From: CAYONQ01 sp964405375
GTDB lineage: Bacteria > Planctomycetota > Phycisphaerae > Sedimentisphaerales > Anaerobacaceae
Assembly (NCBI GenBank): GCA_964405375.1
Contig: CAYONQ010000073.1
Span: 1-13,676, forward strand
Direction of reading: 5' to 3'
DNA: 13,676 bases
How positions within the stretch are numbered: position 1 is the first letter of the stretch; the number at the start of each line of letters is the position of its first letter. Below the pieces are notes generated by a model. It was not told where the DNA came from and searched no databases. It saw only the letters and a program-made list of their open reading frames with translations. Positions 13,149 through 13,676 of this stretch are shown piece by piece. Position numbers and translations under genes: made by a program.

Positions 13149-13517
13149 ATGGCTGAAATTAAGCCGAGAGTAAGTGTTGACTATGCCGAAAACGCAACTA
13201 TCGTTACGTTTACCGAAGAAAAAATCCTCGAAGAGAGGGATATTCAGGCGATTCAGGACTCTATTATGTCCGTTGTTGAGCAGACCGATGGAATAAAGCT
13301 GATTTTGAATTTTTGCAATGTCCGGTTTTTATCCTCCGCCGCTTTAGGACTTTTAATAAGAGTAAGCAAGAAAATCTATGAGCGCGACGGCCGACTCGGC
13401 CTTTGTAGTATAAACCCGAAAATCTACGAAATTTTTAAAATAACCCGCCTGACAAAAATTTTCGATATTTACGACGATGTGGAAACCGCAGCCGAGGCAC
13501 TCTCTAAAGCGGATTAG
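13149..13517 (+). CDS. STAS-domain anti-sigma factor antagonist (SpoIIAA-like)
   Basis: This 122-residue single-domain STAS protein should act in the cytoplasm by a partner-switching mechanism: unphosphorylated, it binds an anti-sigma factor kinase and frees a sigma factor or other target. The core is LILNFCNVRFLSSAALGLLIRVSK (51-74). Ser62, in FLSSAALG, aligns with the phosphorylated serine of SpoIIAA (DSSGLG there). The usual Asp before it is Leu, a form common in Planctomycetes. The C-terminal helix region YEIFKITRLTKIFDIYDDVETA is typical. ATG 13149 follows AGGGAG by six bases. It is preceded by its own strong promoter. No kinase or phosphatase partner is in the window, and the target is unknown. 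Confidence 0.9.
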   Translation: MAEIKPRVSVDYAENATIVTFTEEKILEERDIQAIQDSIMSVVEQTDGIKLILNFCNVRFLSSAALGLLIRVSKKIYERDGRLGLCSINPKIYEIFKITRLTKIFDIYDDVETAAEALSKAD

Positions 13518-13534
13518 GCGGCGGTTTCAGGATT

Positions 13535-13549
13535 GCCGGCAAAGCCGGC
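13535..13549. repeat. GC-rich hairpin after the STAS gene
   Basis: GCCGGC (13535-13540) and GCCGGC (13544-13549) flank AAA. The stem is perfect but has no T-run after it, so it is not a typical terminator. Confidence 0.45.
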
Positions 13550-13572
13550 GGTCAGCCGATAGGTTTGGGACA

Positions 13573-13597
13573 TTGAGTAACTAATAATCTTACTCAA
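13573..13597. other. 8-bp stem-loop near the window end
   Basis: TTGAGTAA (13573-13580) pairs perfectly with TTACTCAA (13590-13597) around a nine-base loop. It lies in the 159-base tail after the STAS gene, which shows no coding gene. It could be part of the leader of a gene beyond the window. Confidence 0.4.
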
Positions 13598-13676
13598 ACT
13601 GGCCGATTTAATATATAAAATTTGGTAACCGTTCACAATAATTCGGGATAACAGGTATTATTCCAGTGAGCAAGCA

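Noticed and set aside
13535..13549. Rho-independent terminator of the STAS gene
   Set aside because: The stem is good but no T-run follows.
13666..13676. GTG start of a further gene at the window end
   Set aside because: Only a few codons are visible and there is no convincing ribosome binding site.

Overview
The window looks like a chromosomal segment of a Planctomycetota bacterium, most likely class Phycisphaerae (Sedimentisphaerales-like). The best evidence is two large secreted LamG proteins carrying dockerin-like 'GDxNxDCxVDFxD…DWL' modules. The STAS protein with an 'FLSSAALG' site and moderate GC agree with this. The taxonomy is inference from protein style; no marker gene is present.

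Layout. Positions 1-1404 are one complete IS4-family insertion sequence. It has 18-bp perfect terminal inverted repeats and starts exactly at the window edge. Its transposase is split by an in-frame TAG, and its leader can fold over the ribosome binding site. Just outside its right end is a promoter and a gene for an unrecognised secreted protein (1497-2135), then a cold-shock protein with a structured leader and a terminator (2206-2592).

From 5415 leftward on the minus strand runs a probable operon: zf-TFIIB zinc-ribbon protein, LemA, a four-helix-bundle protein, and an HtpX-like M48 membrane protease with an added C-terminal zinc ribbon. The four-helix-bundle gene is flanked by inverted A/T-rich repeats and sits between lemA and htpX like a cassette. 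The operon leader contains a hairpin repeat of about 80 bp.

From 5463 rightward on the plus strand is a three-gene unit: an amidohydrolase-fold protein lacking two expected active-site residues, an NSS-family (LeuT-like) sodium-coupled transporter, and a one-helix membrane protein placed like the MetS-type small subunit of bacterial NSS transporters.

From 8157 to about 11893 is a tandem duplication (about 1.8-1.9 kb per unit, minus strand) of a LamG/dockerin-like secreted protein gene. Each copy has its own promoter: one has a consensus TATAAT, the other a decayed TAGATT, and both lie below phased A-tracts. The two units differ by small structured insertions. Further right on the minus strand are a MazG-like pyrophosphohydrolase and a cysteine-free Rrf2 regulator. 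A 490-bp gap follows with a possible small RNA ending in a terminator. Last comes a STAS-domain anti-sigma-factor antagonist on the plus strand, with its own TTGACA promoter.

No tRNA, rRNA or CRISPR array was seen. The most notable points are the fold-back control element of the IS, the four-helix-bundle cassette inside the lemA-htpX operon, the degenerate amidohydrolase/NSS/small-subunit unit, and the promoter divergence between the duplicated LamG genes.
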